From contig JASSKH010000023.1 in NCBI GenBank assembly GCA_031763025.1, positions 3,189,501-3,253,500 on the forward strand: a stretch of 64,000 nt of DNA. Reading direction: 5' to 3'. The position numbers and the translations under genes are program-made. Of the stretch, positions 1 to 14,255 are shown piece after piece. The number at the start of each line of letters is the position of its first letter. Position 1 is the stretch's first letter. Origin of the DNA: Macrocystis pyrifera (taxonomy: Eukaryota; Sar; Phaeophyceae; Laminariales; Laminariaceae). A model generated the notes under the pieces. The model saw only the letters and a list, made by a program, of their open reading frames with translations. It made no database searches and had not been told where the DNA came from.

Positions 1-1032
1 ACGAGGTACTGACGGGATTTACCTGCGCCCCTTCCTAGGTTTTCTTCCGAATTATTCCGAGCTGTGGACCACGATTTTTTTTAACCTTCTGACACAATAT
101 TGTCCACACTCCTGGGCACATGCCGCGTGGGTGCACCCTATCATTTTTCTGAGGCTCCTCTTCCTCAGTTTCAGTTTCAACGAAAAGAAAAGGAGGACTT
201 TGGGAAAAAGCCGAAAGTGCAACGCGATGAACATTTCCATGACCTATAGAGCAGGTGAATACGTATTGGTGAACACACAAATACATGGCATTCCAACCAT
301 GAGGCATGCCTTACTGACGATAAGGCGTTTGCCTTCTCGGGCATACTCCATTGGGTGGGTAGTCCCTCAGTTCAGGCGTCCCGTCAATCAGAAATATGCT
401 GGCCAAACAAAAAGGTACAAGGTACAGCAGTACCCCTATAACGTAGCACGCGACCTCCGGATACCAAAGTGAGATCATTTTCCCCGAATTTTCCTCGGAA
501 ATTTATTCAGGAAAAGAATAGTGTCCACCTCCTGGAAATTTCTATACCAAGTTGCTGTCAGGTGTACTGCTGTCCTACTTCTACTGCTGCGCGCGCGCGT
601 TATCGCACCAACAGTTCGTCGTCACTCTCAGCTCCGGTTCCAAGTTTGGGGTTGGTGAGGCCTCTCTAGCGGTTATCAGCCGGAGACTCTCAACCTGGGA
701 CTACTACCCCCGCGTTGATTCGATGGCAATCAGCAACGTGGCACCTCATCGAAAAGAGCAGCCGTTCCGGTGAAAACATGAACAAAGTTACTCACAAGTG
801 TCAGCTTTGGCGGTCGCTGTCTCGGGTTTCCAAAATTCTTATGTACAATAAATGTAAATAGCAAATGCTATTACTAATAATAGAGCTAAAACACCATATC
901 AAAAACAGCATGCTATTTACTAGTACCTTGAGCGCGAATTACCAATAAACCAAGTTACCATTGAAAACAGTGCTGTCATTATTCACCTACGCGGTAAGGC
1001 GTTTTTCATTCGGAGGGCGGGGGGAAAGGCGG

Positions 1033-1033
<1 letters not shown>
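1..1033. other. No gene recognised
   Basis: Unique sequence with short overlapping ORFs on both strands and no splice-supported exon. The last TRAPPC8 exon would be expected in or beyond this stretch but was not found. Confidence 0.5.

Positions 1034-1109
<76 letters not shown>
1034..1109. repeat. G76 homopolymer
   Basis: 76 consecutive G. The length in the assembly may not be exact. No SINE or LINE end is recognisable beside it. Confidence 0.85.
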
Positions 1110-1110
<1 letters not shown>

Positions 1111-1169
1111 TGAAAAAAACTCCCCGGCTAATATATATAGATGGAAATCGCATAATTTGTATCAGTTAC

Positions 1170-1350
1170 CAGGTAAAATGTGTACCTTGAGCGGGATTGT
1201 CGTCGCCTCCCCTGGCCCCAGACCCACGACACGCCTCCGTGTGGGGCCCAGCCAGACGAACCGGTTGCGGGGGATGCGTTTGCCGCCGGAGGAGAGCGGC
1301 GTCACACCGGGAACACTTGAAAGCTTCCTCGGCCCGTCGTCTGACCGCAC
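1170..1350 (-). CDS. TRAPPC8: TRAPPC8 exon 27 (near C-terminus)
   Basis: The acceptor is a clean polypyrimidine tract plus CTCCAG. It encodes [15 protein letters not shown] and then [20 protein letters not shown] with [11 protein letters not shown], a near-diagnostic match to the family C-terminus (FTWLGxTxxxLxLxxxExxxLxLKAxFxxxG). The donor CCTG|GTAACT leaves in phase 1. The last exon, expected to start with a VYxL-like strand, was not found in 1-1169 and may lie beyond the window. Confidence 0.86.
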
Positions 1351-3310
1351 CTGGAGGAAAAAAAAAACGCAATACGTCGTATTGATTATAAATATTAATA
1401 CTACGGGGGTCCATAGTAAACAGGACCAAATATTGTTAGTAAAAATAGGTAAATATATAAGTTTTTGTGTGTACCGTAGGTCCCATTAACTATGCCCCCC
1501 CGTGACAGTGCAAACATGTAGAATAATGTAACAATGGGATAACGTGATCGTGGATGACATTCAAATCAACAGTACCCACCGTAGTTTGATGCGTTAGGTG
1601 ACGGAATGGTAGAAACGGAAAATGAACGCAAAAAATGTGACACAGGCTGCGATGATGCAACAAGTGCAACACCAAAACTGTAACGGTAAACGTGACAGCG
1701 CAACCATGTCCCAGGTACTGGTACTTACTTGTTGGTATTACGGGGGTCCATAGTTAATAGGACCTATGGTTAACACAAAAACCTATATATTTACCTATTT
1801 TTACCAACAATATTTGGTCCTGTTTACTATGGACCCCCGCAATAGTAATAGAAACACTTTGATAAGGTCGTGTGGTAGTGGCGTAATGAAACGATGCAAA
1901 ACTGGTCACGAAGGATGCGCTTCCCGCCGGACGATCGGTAGAACGAACGCCTGGGGCCGTCGTCGGATCGCACCCGGTGGTAGCAAGGCAATGGCATCAA
2001 ACAACGCGGTGATGTGATAATAATGTGATCCTGGGACAACGTGATAATGCGAAACAGTAGTATTACGGAGGGCCATAGTAAATAGGACCAAATATTGTCA
2101 GTAAAAATAGGAAAATATATAGGTTTTTGTGTACACCGTAGGTCCTATTTACTATGGTGCCCCGTAATCGTGGTCCCTCTTATATAGTGCCGGTTGACCG
2201 CTATAGTGCCTGTGGAATCGCCTGTCCCATCAGATGGGACTCACCAGTGCGGTAGGGCGCGGAGTAATTAGTGCCGGTTGGCTGCCGCTATATATAGTGC
2301 CGGTATTGTGGCTGGCGCATGCCTAGAGGGACCACTATTACGGGGGACCGTAGTAAATAGGACCAAATATTGTTATTACGGGGGTCCATAGTTAACAGGA
2401 CCTATGGTGTACATAAAAACCTATATATTTGCCTATTTTTACTAACAATTTTTGGTCCCGTTAACTATGGACCCCCGTAATAGTACAAATAGGGAAATAT
2501 ACAGGTTTTTGTGTGTACCGTAGGTCCTATTTACTATGGTCCCCCGCAATACCAATACTGTGCGGTGTGATGGCGTGGAAATGCGACAATGTGGTAAAGG
2601 GACAATGTGGTAGCGTGATGCCTGGTGTGTGGGTTAATAACGCAGACTGCTCTAGCCTTTTGATACTGGTACGGCACATGCGCACCGTCGACCGTTCAGA
2701 CGGAAGGCAACATCCCCTCGCCCCGCAAACTCGCTGAAACTGCGACTTCGTGCAGGGGACCTGGACCTGCCAGAAGGAAAAAAGAGGTATAACCAGTAGC
2801 CGGGAGGAGCAGGAAGTAGATGCACAGGTGTGCCCGTGCGGCAAAGAAACAGAAAGTACAACTCGCAATGGCAGGATAAGGTGAAATGTACTAGGAGTGA
2901 AGGGGATGCGTTAGAAGAGGATATGAGGGAAATAGATGAATGTGACACGGAGGAGTTTGGTACTCTTATCTCTATTAATAGATAGTATCCAGGAAACGAT
3001 CGCTATCCTATGAGATAGATGGTGGTCACAGGCAGAAAGGGGATAAGATTAGAAAAAAAAACTATGTAATGTATGGAACCAACGCTCAATGAGCGCCTAA
3101 CTGTTGGAGGTATCTCTTTTTGAGAGTAGGAACGGTGCTCCGTCTCGAAAGGGATGCGTGGTCAACGGTGAAACGACTAAGGCAAACGACAAATGAGCAC
3201 GCCCCCCCCCCCGCCCCATGCTTCCCCCAAGCAGAGAACCCTCCCCTCCCACCAGAAAACATCCCTCCAACCCTAATCTCATCCCTCTCCTCACATCACC
3301 CCCCCCAATC

Positions 3311-3344
<34 letters not shown>

Positions 3345-6300
3345 AATAAGCGCCCCCCCCGACTACCCTCCCCAACTTTCGCCCTGAGAAGCGGTGGCCC
3401 TGACCTCGAAGGTGAAGTTAACCTTGGCGTCTTCTCCCGGTCCGGCCAGTCTGTTCGTTGCACACACGGTAACGTCCGCGTCGCACTCCTCTCCCCCTTG
3501 CCCCTCCCCGCCGCCACCGCTGCTGCCGCCGCCGCTGCCCCCAACCCTAGCCTTATCCCAGTGAACCTCTGAAGGGTATTTAACCGTGAGCACCTGGCAT
3601 TATAAATGAATCAAGACTCCTATTAGAAATAACGTTTTTAATTAAATGAGAAAAACAAGCAATCGACAGTATTATATAAGCACAATGAACAGCACTGGAA
3701 GCATGAAAAAAAAAGCATCAACATCAACACCAGGAGAAACAACACTACAAAAAACGCAGCGAAAAGCAGCAACACAGGCTCTAACTAGCACAGGCAAAGC
3801 CAGTACCTAGAGTATTGTAGAGACAAGACCAACAACATCGACACAGCAGTTGTGTTGTTGCTGTCTTCTCAATCAAACCCGTTCTTCCTACCCAGATAAT
3901 TCAGTACATCCAGAGAGAGTCCGTCCTGACATATATATTCTACGAGAGAGATGAGAATGTGTGTGGTCGCAAGACTGATACAGAGAAAACAAAACCAATG
4001 GCAAATCAAGTCAAGGTATGCAAACGAGGCCGGGCATAAAAAACGCAGCAAAGCAGGCCAACCGAGAACATCAGAACCAATGAAAACAAAAGAACCAAAC
4101 AACAGTATCATCATCAATATCGACATCAACATACCAATAAAAATACAGTAAAACAAAACCACACCTGGTACCATATACGCAGCATCAACAGCAGTAGCAA
4201 TTGCAGCAACATCCCAAGCAAAACATGTCAAACAACACCATCCCTACGCAGGTAGCTTATTACGCGCGAGAGCAAAGGTTCAGAGCGCACCAGTGGGCAC
4301 TGTCGATCGACCCTCTCCGGACGTATGACCAGGCCTCGAACATGGTGCTGTCCCCGCCTGATCGGCGCCTCCCCGCTCCCATCCAAACCCCACAGGACCT
4401 TCACGACAAATTAGCAGATGCAGGCACGGCTACTGTTATCGCTTCGCACGTCGGATACATACATGAATAATCGATTCCTACTTCATCACCTAGACATTTC
4501 AGGGCATAATACATACACAAGGTTCCCCTTCGGGATGCGGGTAACGTGAAATCCCGCGGGGGGGGGGGGGGGGCAAGGCGAAAACGGAGTCACAGGTAAC
4601 ACGCGTATGGCTGTTCTAGGCGGAAACGTGAGCCATGGGGTTAGCGTATTGCTCGAAGGAAAGAGTGATAGTAGTCAGCAGGAACTGAGTACTAGCCTTT
4701 CTTTGGAGCAAGAGACTATGACGGGGGTCCATAGTTAACAGGACCAAATATTGTTAGTAAAAATACCTCAATATATAGGTTTTATGTATGCCATAGGTCC
4801 TGTTAACTACAGACCCCCGCAATAGCTCATGCCACGCGTTTCCGCAACAGCAGCTCACTCGAGGCGACAGCAGATGAAACTCTTGACATTAATTTATGTA
4901 TACATAAGTATATTATATATTGATCCCTGACCAGTACAACCTGCAGCCCTCGTTTCATCTCGACACCGGTATGGGTCCCCTACAACTCGAAACCTTAAAA
5001 AAAAAAAAAACGGAAGGATCTCTCTTCTCTACTCGACCACATCCTTTCCCGAAACACACCTTTGCTGTTCTCGGTTCTTGGGGGGGGAAAAAAACGAGCG
5101 CTGCAAAAAAACCATCGCACCCCCTCTGTGCCAACTCAATGCTCTTGCCAATAGTCCACATTGGCCAGACTCGGGCATCGTACCAGGGTATATACACACA
5201 TAGCACCGCATACCCTGCTATGTATAGTAAGTATGCCTTCATGTACAACTGTGGTATGTTTTAACGACTCGACGCGGGTCGACGAGGAAAGGACATGCTC
5301 ATCTCTTTTCGCGACACAAAAACGTAGGCATGCACCATAGCGGGGGGGGCGGGCTGCTATGCTATGTGAACCCGACCATGAGTGACGAAAGGAAGGGAAG
5401 GGAGCTGGAGAAAGTACTGATGTAGCGCAAATCAAAATAAAACGGGGTTCGAAAACAAAAAGCAAAAAACAGCAGTTCGTGCTTCGACCGTAGCCGGCGC
5501 GATCGAAGGATCATACGCGGCATGAAAAGATGAGCTTCGACGAAATGGTCATCGATCTCATATAGGTGATGTGAGGCGTCTTTTATAAGTTTTTTCAAAA
5601 TAGCGACTGACCATGAGGTGTACGAGGGAGATGTCCGGTGCGCACAGCGCCTCGGGGGAGGTAGGGTGAGCGTGCCTCTGCACCCGCCACCTCCGCTCCT
5701 CCTCCTCTTCTTCATTCTTCAGTGCGGCGGTAGCACTGGGTCAACGGGAGGCGACACGCATACGGGTACAAGGGGACGCCAGGGACGCGAAACGACGGGA
5801 AAAAAATGCAAGTAAGACGACGTGTAATATGAACGAAACAATAAATGTGAGACACGAAAACAGTACAGAACAAGTTGTGCGTCGTCTACAACGCAAAGCA
5901 AAGCAGAGCGAAGCAAAGCAAAAGCAAAGCAGAGCCAAGCCAAGCCAAGCCAAGCCAAGCCAAGCCAAGCCAAGCCAAGCCAAGCCAAGCCAAGCCAAGC
6001 CAAGCCAAGCCAAGCCAAGCCAAGCCAAGCCAAGCCAAGCCAAGCCAAGCCAAGCCAAGCCAAGCCAAGCCAAGCCAAGCCAAGCCAAGCCAAGCCAAGC
6101 CAAGCCAAGCCAAGCCAAGCCAAGCCAAGCCAAGCCAAGCCAAGCCAAGCCAAGCCAAGCCAAGCCAAGCCAAAGCCAAGCAAAAGCAAAGCGAAGCGAA
6201 GCAAAGCAAGGCAAAGCAAAGCAAAAGCAAAGCAAAGCAAAGCAAAGCAAAGCAAAGCAAAGCAAAGCAAAGCAAAGCAAGCAAAGCAAAGCAAAATCAA

Positions 6301-9300
6301 AGCAAATCAAGGCAAAGACAACCTAAAAATAACACAATTTGCGCGTTGTCTGTCTAGTCTACCGCTGTACTAATTACCACCTTATCTCTGTTGTCCCACA
6401 GTAAGCGCCAGTTAGCCCAGCTACCTCCAGCTATCAATGGCAAATAGCAATCAGACCCAAATATATTTCAAGTACACAGGGCGATACCGTATCACTCGAG
6501 TGATAATATATCACACGGGTGATAAAATACCACACCCCCTTGGGACGACTTTCCGGAGCCGAGTTTCTCCAAAGCATGCCTTAAGGAGGGCACACGCAAC
6601 GAAAATGGTGGCCTTGGAAAAAAATCGTGGAGGCCTTCCCATAATACTAGCTAGTACTAGACGCATCGCTCGGCGTTCACACTCTTCTTGCTGTCGAGAA
6701 ACTCAGCTTGGAAACCCGTCCGAGGCGGTGTTTTTATGCTGCGTAATATACTGAATATCCTTTTAGGGTCCATCGTGAGTTCCTTTCAAGGCTTTTCACC
6801 GCGTACAACAGCACCGAACCGCGGTACGGTTTTTCTATTTACAGAGTCCTACGGTGCGGTGCGGTAAAAAACGTTAAAAACCGCAAGGCGCCATACCCAC
6901 ACCGTATCGAAGCACTTGCTTGATTTTGAAGACCCCCAGGCCTGACCGCGGTTTATTGTTCATGAAACTCGATCGGAACCGTGCGGATGCTATTTTTTTT
7001 TTCACAATCCTACGGTGCGGTTCGGTGCGATTTTGTTGAAAGCAAAACAGACCATGCGGTGCGGTTCGGTAAAACCGCACCGAACCGCAACGCACCGAAA
7101 TAAAAAAAAACGCACCGTGAAAAAAAAGCCCGGAGTCTTATCTCAACCCCTACGCTAAAAAAAGGCGACAAAATGAAGAAACAAAAAAAAAGGGGACGAC
7201 AACAGCATCGCTCACACCAAGGAGTCCAGGCTACCGACGCGGGTGTGTGTGCGTGTGCCCGAGTTGTAAATACAATACAACGATATCCCGGACACAAATG
7301 CAACATGACACAAGCCCACCCAGACAACGCCTCTCGGGCAGATCATCGATTCCGACGCCATAATCTAGATATTTCAGGTGCAGATCTAATCCTCGGTCTG
7401 TATGATCTGTATGATCTAGCTCATGTTGCCGGGTGGGAGCCGTATAGGGTGCATGAACTACGGTAGCACGCGTTTCCTGGGTTGGATAAGTCACGTACAT
7501 GGAGGTCCTGCACAACCTCTCTTCACAGCGGCAAGCGAGTAAATAAATGATCTACTGTAGCTATAGATAGAGATCATGATCTGTAGATCATCTGTAGATC
7601 ATCTATCAGAGGTGTGGACAAGTCGTACTCGTCGTCCTGCTGCAAGCTCCCACCAGACGGTCGGTATCACCGCACTAGTATAGACAAAACCACTAGTTTT
7701 TGGCCGCTAGAAGTATATACATACCCCAACGAGCCCCGACAGGGAGATTACTGTGTACTCGCATCGGCTGTACATGGGCGGCCCATGGACCACCATTACA
7801 ATTCTATGGGCTAACCCGTGGCCTACCCCATACTGGTGTATCAATGCTGCCAGGTAAGGTACGTTTTGTGTTGTGTGTCTCGCACAGCACGTATATATGT
7901 GTACGTACGTACCTCTCCCTCTCCTTTTCCCTCTCCTTGCGGACTCCCTGGATCGTACGAGGCTGCTCGTCGGCCGCCGCTGCCGCCTCCGCCTGCTTCT
8001 GCTGCCGGTACTTTCGGCAAGCCGCGTGGTAGTTGCTCGCCGCCTGCGCGACAAGAAAAGGAAACAAAACATAAGTCGAGACAAAAACTTTAACCAAAAT
8101 CAAAACAAAGCGAAACAAACATAACAAGCAATAAACAAACACACAAAGCGAGACAAACAAAACAAGCAAAAAACGAACACACAAAGCGAAACAAACACAA
8201 CAAGCAAAAAAACAAGCAAGAAAGAAAAACAGACTAAACACACAAAAAAATAAAGTACAGTTACTACAAAATACACAAAAAAGAAAATGAACGAAATGAA
8301 CTAAATAAAGCGGGAAAAAGTTCACGTCGACGTGTTCTGTCTCCTGCAAAACAAAAATTCAAGAAAAAAAAAAACAATGAAAATAGGAGCAACTACCAGG
8401 TACCTGTTAACACAAATCTGTCCTAAGCACGCCAGGGGTAACAGAGGAACACTACAGCTCGTTCCATGACCACGCACGTGTAACAACAAAAACAGATAAG
8501 AGGCACAGCTACCAGGTGCCCGGTAACAAATCCCAGCTGACAAAACACGTCAAAGGGGAAAAACAGGAACACTACAGCACAGCCCTCTTCATGATCGCGC
8601 CGTAGACGTAATTAACTGATATGGTATCAACAACATACCAGCAACAACATCAAGGGCAACAACAATGGGTGCAACACCAACAGCAATACCAGCAACACCA
8701 ACAGCAAACATAACCACAGGGGGGTGGGGGGGGGGGGATCTCCAATTTCCGTCGACTTTCTCCGGTACGTCTCGCTTCGTTTCGAATCGTTTCGAATCGT
8801 TCCGAATCGTTCCCAATAGTTCTCAATAGTTCCGAAGCGTTCTGAATCGTTCAGAGTCCGCCCTGAATCGTTCCTAAATCCGCCCCGATTCATCCCGAAT
8901 CCGCCCCGACTCGCTCCGAATCCGCCTCGATTTGTCCCCGATTCGTCCCGAACCCGCCCGAATTCGCCCGAAATCCGCCCGAAATCGTCCCGATTCCGCC
9001 CCGAATCGGCCCGAGCCCGCCCCGATTCGGACGAATCCGCCCCGACTCGTCCCGATTCCCCCCTGAATCGCTCCGATTCGCCCCGATCTGTCCAGAATCC
9101 GCGATTCATCCCGAACCCACCCCGATTTGCCCGATCTGTCCTACCTGCTCAAGGCAGAGCAAAGGAAGGTGAGGGGAGTCCGCGCTCCCCGCTTGGTGCC
9201 CTCCGGTCCTTGTCTTCACCGACAGTGGCGGGGGGGGGGTGACGGAGATGGTGACCCCAAAGAGCAGTCGTGATGTCGAACGGGCGGCGCATCCTCGCCG

Positions 9301-12300
9301 TCTCCACCTGCTCACGTTGTATTACGGGGGACCATAGTAAACAGGGCCAAATATTGTCAGTATAAATAGGTAAATATATAGGTTTTTATGTATACCATAA
9401 GTCCTAATAACTATGGTCCCCCCGTAATAGTTGAAGTTGAAGTTGAAGATGAAGTTGCAAGTTGCAAGTTCAATCTTCAATTCGTATTTGCAAGTTGCAT
9501 TTGATTTTGCAAGCTTCAAGTCGCAGTAGCAATTCGCGGTTCAAGTTGAATTTTCAGCGGCAACTTGAATTTTCAGTTGCAGTTCGAACTTGAGCTTCGA
9601 AGTTGCAGGTTGCGCGTTCCAGTTCCAGTTTGAAGTCGAAGCAGTTGCAGTCCTAGCTGCCGTTACATTTGCCAAGAATAAAAATAAAACGGCATTACCA
9701 AAAACAAGGCATAAAAACTTCCGCAACAATACAATCGATCGACCGACCGACCGACGGAATGACATTGATCAAACGACCGACGGAATAGCCGTGCTACGAT
9801 AGCGTACATATTTCTCGCTGAGGGCGGGGCTCCTTAACCCTTTCAGAACTGCCGTCCCGTTTTGGGGGCAAACTACTTAAAATCAGAGCGGTTTGTCCCC
9901 AAAACGAACTTCAGCTCTAAAAGGGCTATTACGGGGGTCCATAGTAAATAGGACCAAATTTTGTTAGTAACAATAGGTAAATATATAGGTTATTGTGTGT
10001 ACCGTAGGTCCTATTTACTATGCCCCGACGAAACAATCGAGGAAACACCCAATAAATGTTTGCAGTCCCCACCTGCCTTCCACTATCGCTACGTAGTACA
10101 GTCGTGGTCCCTCCATAGTACTGCTGGAGTGGTGCCGGCTGCGCGCTACAGTGCCGGTGAACTCTCGCTTGGTACACACGGGACTATCCGGTGTGGGCGT
10201 GTGCGGAGTAGTTAGTGTCGATTGCCGCTTCTAGTGTCGGTATTGTTTGCCTGGCGCCTACCGGCACCATGGAGGGACTACTGTTGCTATTACGGGGGAC
10301 CATAGTAAATAGGACCAAACATTGTCAGTAAAAATAGGGAAATATATAGGTTTTCGTGTGTACCGCAGGTCCTATTTACTATGGCCCCCCGTAATACTAC
10401 ACAAAGGATGCCCAGTATGCCAAGCCCATAGACTCTTCTCCTCTCCTCGGATAAACAGCCTCGGGAAAAACACGCGCAATCATGCCCCTACTTGCACCAC
10501 GCGTCGCGAGACAGCTCTCTGCCCCCCAAAAAAGACGAAACCATTGAAACAAAAAAAAAAAAAATGTCGCCAAGCTTCCTCCGCGACTCGCGCACGCTGC
10601 CACCATATCACCTACCTCCGCCGCCGGCGCCACCGCGGCCCTCCTCCGGAAAAAGACGGTAGTGGAGCGTCACCCTCTCCTGCCAGTGCACGATCGTCCC
10701 ACCGCCGTCACCGCCACCACTGCGCCCCCCCACCCCCACCGCCTCCCCCTTGTCGTCTGTCGTATGGGAAGGGAGACCGGCAAGGGGCTCCATTTTCCAG
10801 CACCGGCTTATCGCGCATACCTGCCGCGGTGTCGAGGTCGGGGAGGAGGAGGAGGAGGGAGGGAGGGGGGGGGAGGGGACAGGGGGGCGGGGACGGGGGA
10901 ATAGTAGCAGAGGAGGGAGGGGGGAGGGGGAGGGGAAGTTGGGGCGGTGGGGGAGAAAGAGAAAGGGACTAGTGGAGCAAGACGAGGAGGAGGGGAGACG
11001 GGTTTGACGCTTCATTTTGGTACAATATGTCGAGGCTACGGTGGCGGTAGGGGTATCTAGCGGGGGGCGGCGGCGGTCAGACGTCTCCAACGCTTCCTCA
11101 GCACACTCTAACTCGGGAAACGATAACCCTGGCCTCCCTCCCGCTGGAAGCTCTGGTATCGCCCCTTTCCCTCCCTTCCCATCCCTTCTCCCCTCCATGA
11201 ACGGCTGGCTGCTCAAAACAGACCGCTCCCCAGCAGCACACAGCAGTAACAACAAAAGCAACGGCAACACCAACAACCCCCCCTTCCCACCCCCCTTCCC
11301 ACCCCCCCCGCACCAATATCATCACCGCACCGCCCCCGTCAATAACACTACCAACTCCACCACCACTCCCAACCACCACCTCCGCCACCACCACCACCAC
11401 CACACCACCCTAGCCACAACAATCACCACTGCTCTCACTCACGCGCACCATCGAGCAGCTACGCCATCGGAGGCGATGACAACAACAACAACAACGACGA
11501 ATACGTAACAGAAACATTACATGATCTAAAAAAGGAGGCGTTCTTCCGCCCCCCCCCCCCCCCCCCGCCCCCCCTCACCAACACACACCTTATGTATGCG
11601 GAGGTGCTTGTTGTCCGAGACATCATCCCCGTTGCTACGATAGTTGGTGGCCTCGAGCGAAAGCACGTACTCCCCCTTCCTGGAGTAGCTGGGCAGCACG
11701 CTCGCGGCCACAGACAGGCTCGGGAGCACGCACATCTCCACGGACAGGGGAGCGTGCCGCTCCAAGCTTTTCGTTTCACGGTTTCGTTTACGGTTTCATT
11801 TTCATTTTCATTTTCGTTTTCGTTTTTTCCATTCATTGTTTTGTTTCATTTTCCGTTTTTTTTTTTTTTTTCAGTGATCGTGTTTGTAGTTGGGTTGTTT
11901 TATTTCGTTTTTTTATATATTGATATTTGTCGCGCGGAAAATAAAATGGAAAAAAGAAGGAGAAGAAAACGGAAGTGGAAAAGTGGACGCGGAGGAGCAG
12001 GGGTGGGGTGGGTGGGGGGTGGGAGTCGTGGTTAAGGTATATTGGGGTGAGGCTCAAGTTGGGGTGGGGGTGCGCGTAGGGTTGGAAGTTAGGATGAGGG
12101 TGCGGGTGGGGGTAGGGGTGGGGTAAGGAAGGAGGCGTACTCATTTGTTGCATGCCTTAGCTATTTGCCCATTGACCACGCACCCCTTTCGAGAAGGACG
12201 GGGGTGGGTGTTTAGGGGGGAAGGCGAGCACAGGAGGGGACTACGAAAGGGGAAAAAAAAAAAAAACAATTAAAAGGGGACACAACTGCACCATCCCCGA

Positions 12301-14216
12301 AATGAAAAACGACTACTGAATTAATGGAAACATCGACCCGGAAGGACACCAAACACGTCATTTCCAAAGGAAATCGAGCCAAGAGGTGAGGAAGGCGCCG
12401 ACGACAACAGCGAAGACGGTGCGGAGGAAGGGGAATATGTGTGGTACTCATGTGGTGGGTGGGGGAAGATTGTACGGTGCAGTTTCAGACTTTCTGAGAC
12501 GATAACGATGGGTCGCCGATCCGAGTACCGAATAAAACCAAACAAGACAAAAAACACCCTTGGGGACCAATTTTGAGTCGATTTTCTACAAAACCAAGGG
12601 GAGGGGGGGGGCGGCGGGGCGTACTTATCCCTTGCCTGCCTTGTAGTCAATAGACCATAGACCACGCACCCCCTTCGAGACGGAGAACCCGTTCCTACGT
12701 CAAGGGGAGGGGGGGCACAAAAATGAAAATGGCGGGGCTTTGGAAGCATCTCGTCGAGACCCTTTCCATATTTTTGACGTGTTCGACGTTTGCAGGTAGG
12801 CGTTTGCGCTCTCCCTCCTCATCTTCGATAAAAAGCAGCTTTGAAGTTCGTCCGAGGGGGTGTGTTATCCTATCCCCCTAGTGTGATAAAAATATACCTG
12901 GTACCTGGTATACAACACTACACGATTCGAAACGAACTCTTTCCCAAACAAGGACTACAGGCACGCCGCGCGCGCGGGCAGGCGAAACAAAAAAAAAAAA
13001 GAAGGAAGCAGAAACGAGCGAAACACAAACAAGTCTGGCGGTATCAGATCGAAGCACGCGCCCACGCAAAAGCAGCGACTCAGAAATCAGAATAGGTGGA
13101 AGCACGACAAACCTAAAGAATGAGGCCTGCAACAATTGTCGACCAGGGGGCCTGCATAGCTGTTACCAGAGTTTTGGTATTAGGTGGAGCTTGGTGCCCT
13201 GGGAAAAGGAGGTGAGCTCTGCTGAACGCGCTCTCGCGCAAGCAACAGCAGCAACAGCAAAAAATAGAAACAACAGCAGCAGCAGCAGCAGCAGCGGCAG
13301 CGGCAGCAGCGGCAGCAGCAAACACCAACAGGTGCACCAACAACACCACCAGCACCACGCCCGAAAAAAACATCGACACAACTATTACGGGGGACCATAG
13401 TAAATAGGACAAAAATATTGTTAGTAAAAATAGGCAAATATATAGGTTTACATGTATACCATACCTGGTAGGTCCTATTAACTATGGACCCCCGTAATGG
13501 CAACACAACCACCATCGCCAACAACAAGCCGCAGACCGCACCTGAACAGCTTCTCGTCGAGGGCCGCCGCTGTCCCCTCCTCCCCTCCTTCCGCCCCCTC
13601 TCCCTCTCTCGCCCTCATGTAGCGAAGGAGCATCCGAACCGTCTGTCTCCCCCCGCCCCTGCCTCGAATCCACACTGGCACAGATACGCTTTCCCCTGAT
13701 CGGCAACAGAAATGACAGCACACCAACATCGGCGATAACAATCACGAACGTAAACAGCGGCCAAATTACAACGACAGCGACGACGGCTGCCACAACAGAA
13801 GCAACACCAGCAAACTTAGCAATAAACGACGAAAAAAAAGCGACAGCAACAATCACGAACAAAAGCACGGACAGCAGCAAAACAATAGTGGCATCAGCAG
13901 CAGCAGCAGCAGCAGCAGAGCAGCAGCAGAGCAGCAGCAGCAGAGCAGCAGAGCAGCAGCAGAGCAGCAGCAGCAGAGCAGCAGCAGCAGAGCAGCAGCA
14001 GCAGCAGCAGCAGAGCAGCAGCAGCAGCAGAGCAGCAGCAGCAGAGCAGCAGCAGCAGAGCAGCAGCAGCAGAGCAGCAGCAGCAGAGCAGCAGCAGCAG
14101 AGCAGCAGCAGCAGAGCAGCAGCAGCAGAGCAGCAGCAGCAGAGCAGCAGCAGCAGAGCAGCAGCAGCAGAGCAGCAGCAGCAGCAGCAGAGCAGCAGCA
14201 GCAGAACTGCAGCAGC

Positions 14217-14255
<39 letters not shown>

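Noticed and set aside
2527..2948. Minus-strand ORFs of about 100 codons
   Set aside because: They are antisense to the LINE 3' fragment.
3120..3572. Plus-strand Pro-rich ORF
   Set aside because: It runs through the LINE tail and a C-run and is antisense to TRAPPC8 exon 26.
4201..4470. Plus-strand ORF of 89 codons
   Set aside because: Antisense to TRAPPC8 exon 25, which carries the conserved VLW...GQHHV motif.
5719..6357. Long overlapping ORFs on both strands
   Set aside because: All are translations of the AGCCA/AGCAA pentamer satellite; every frame is open because the period is 5.
10322..10972. 216-codon plus-strand ORF
   Set aside because: Starts inside a MITE and is antisense to TRAPPC8 exon 22 and its G-rich intron.
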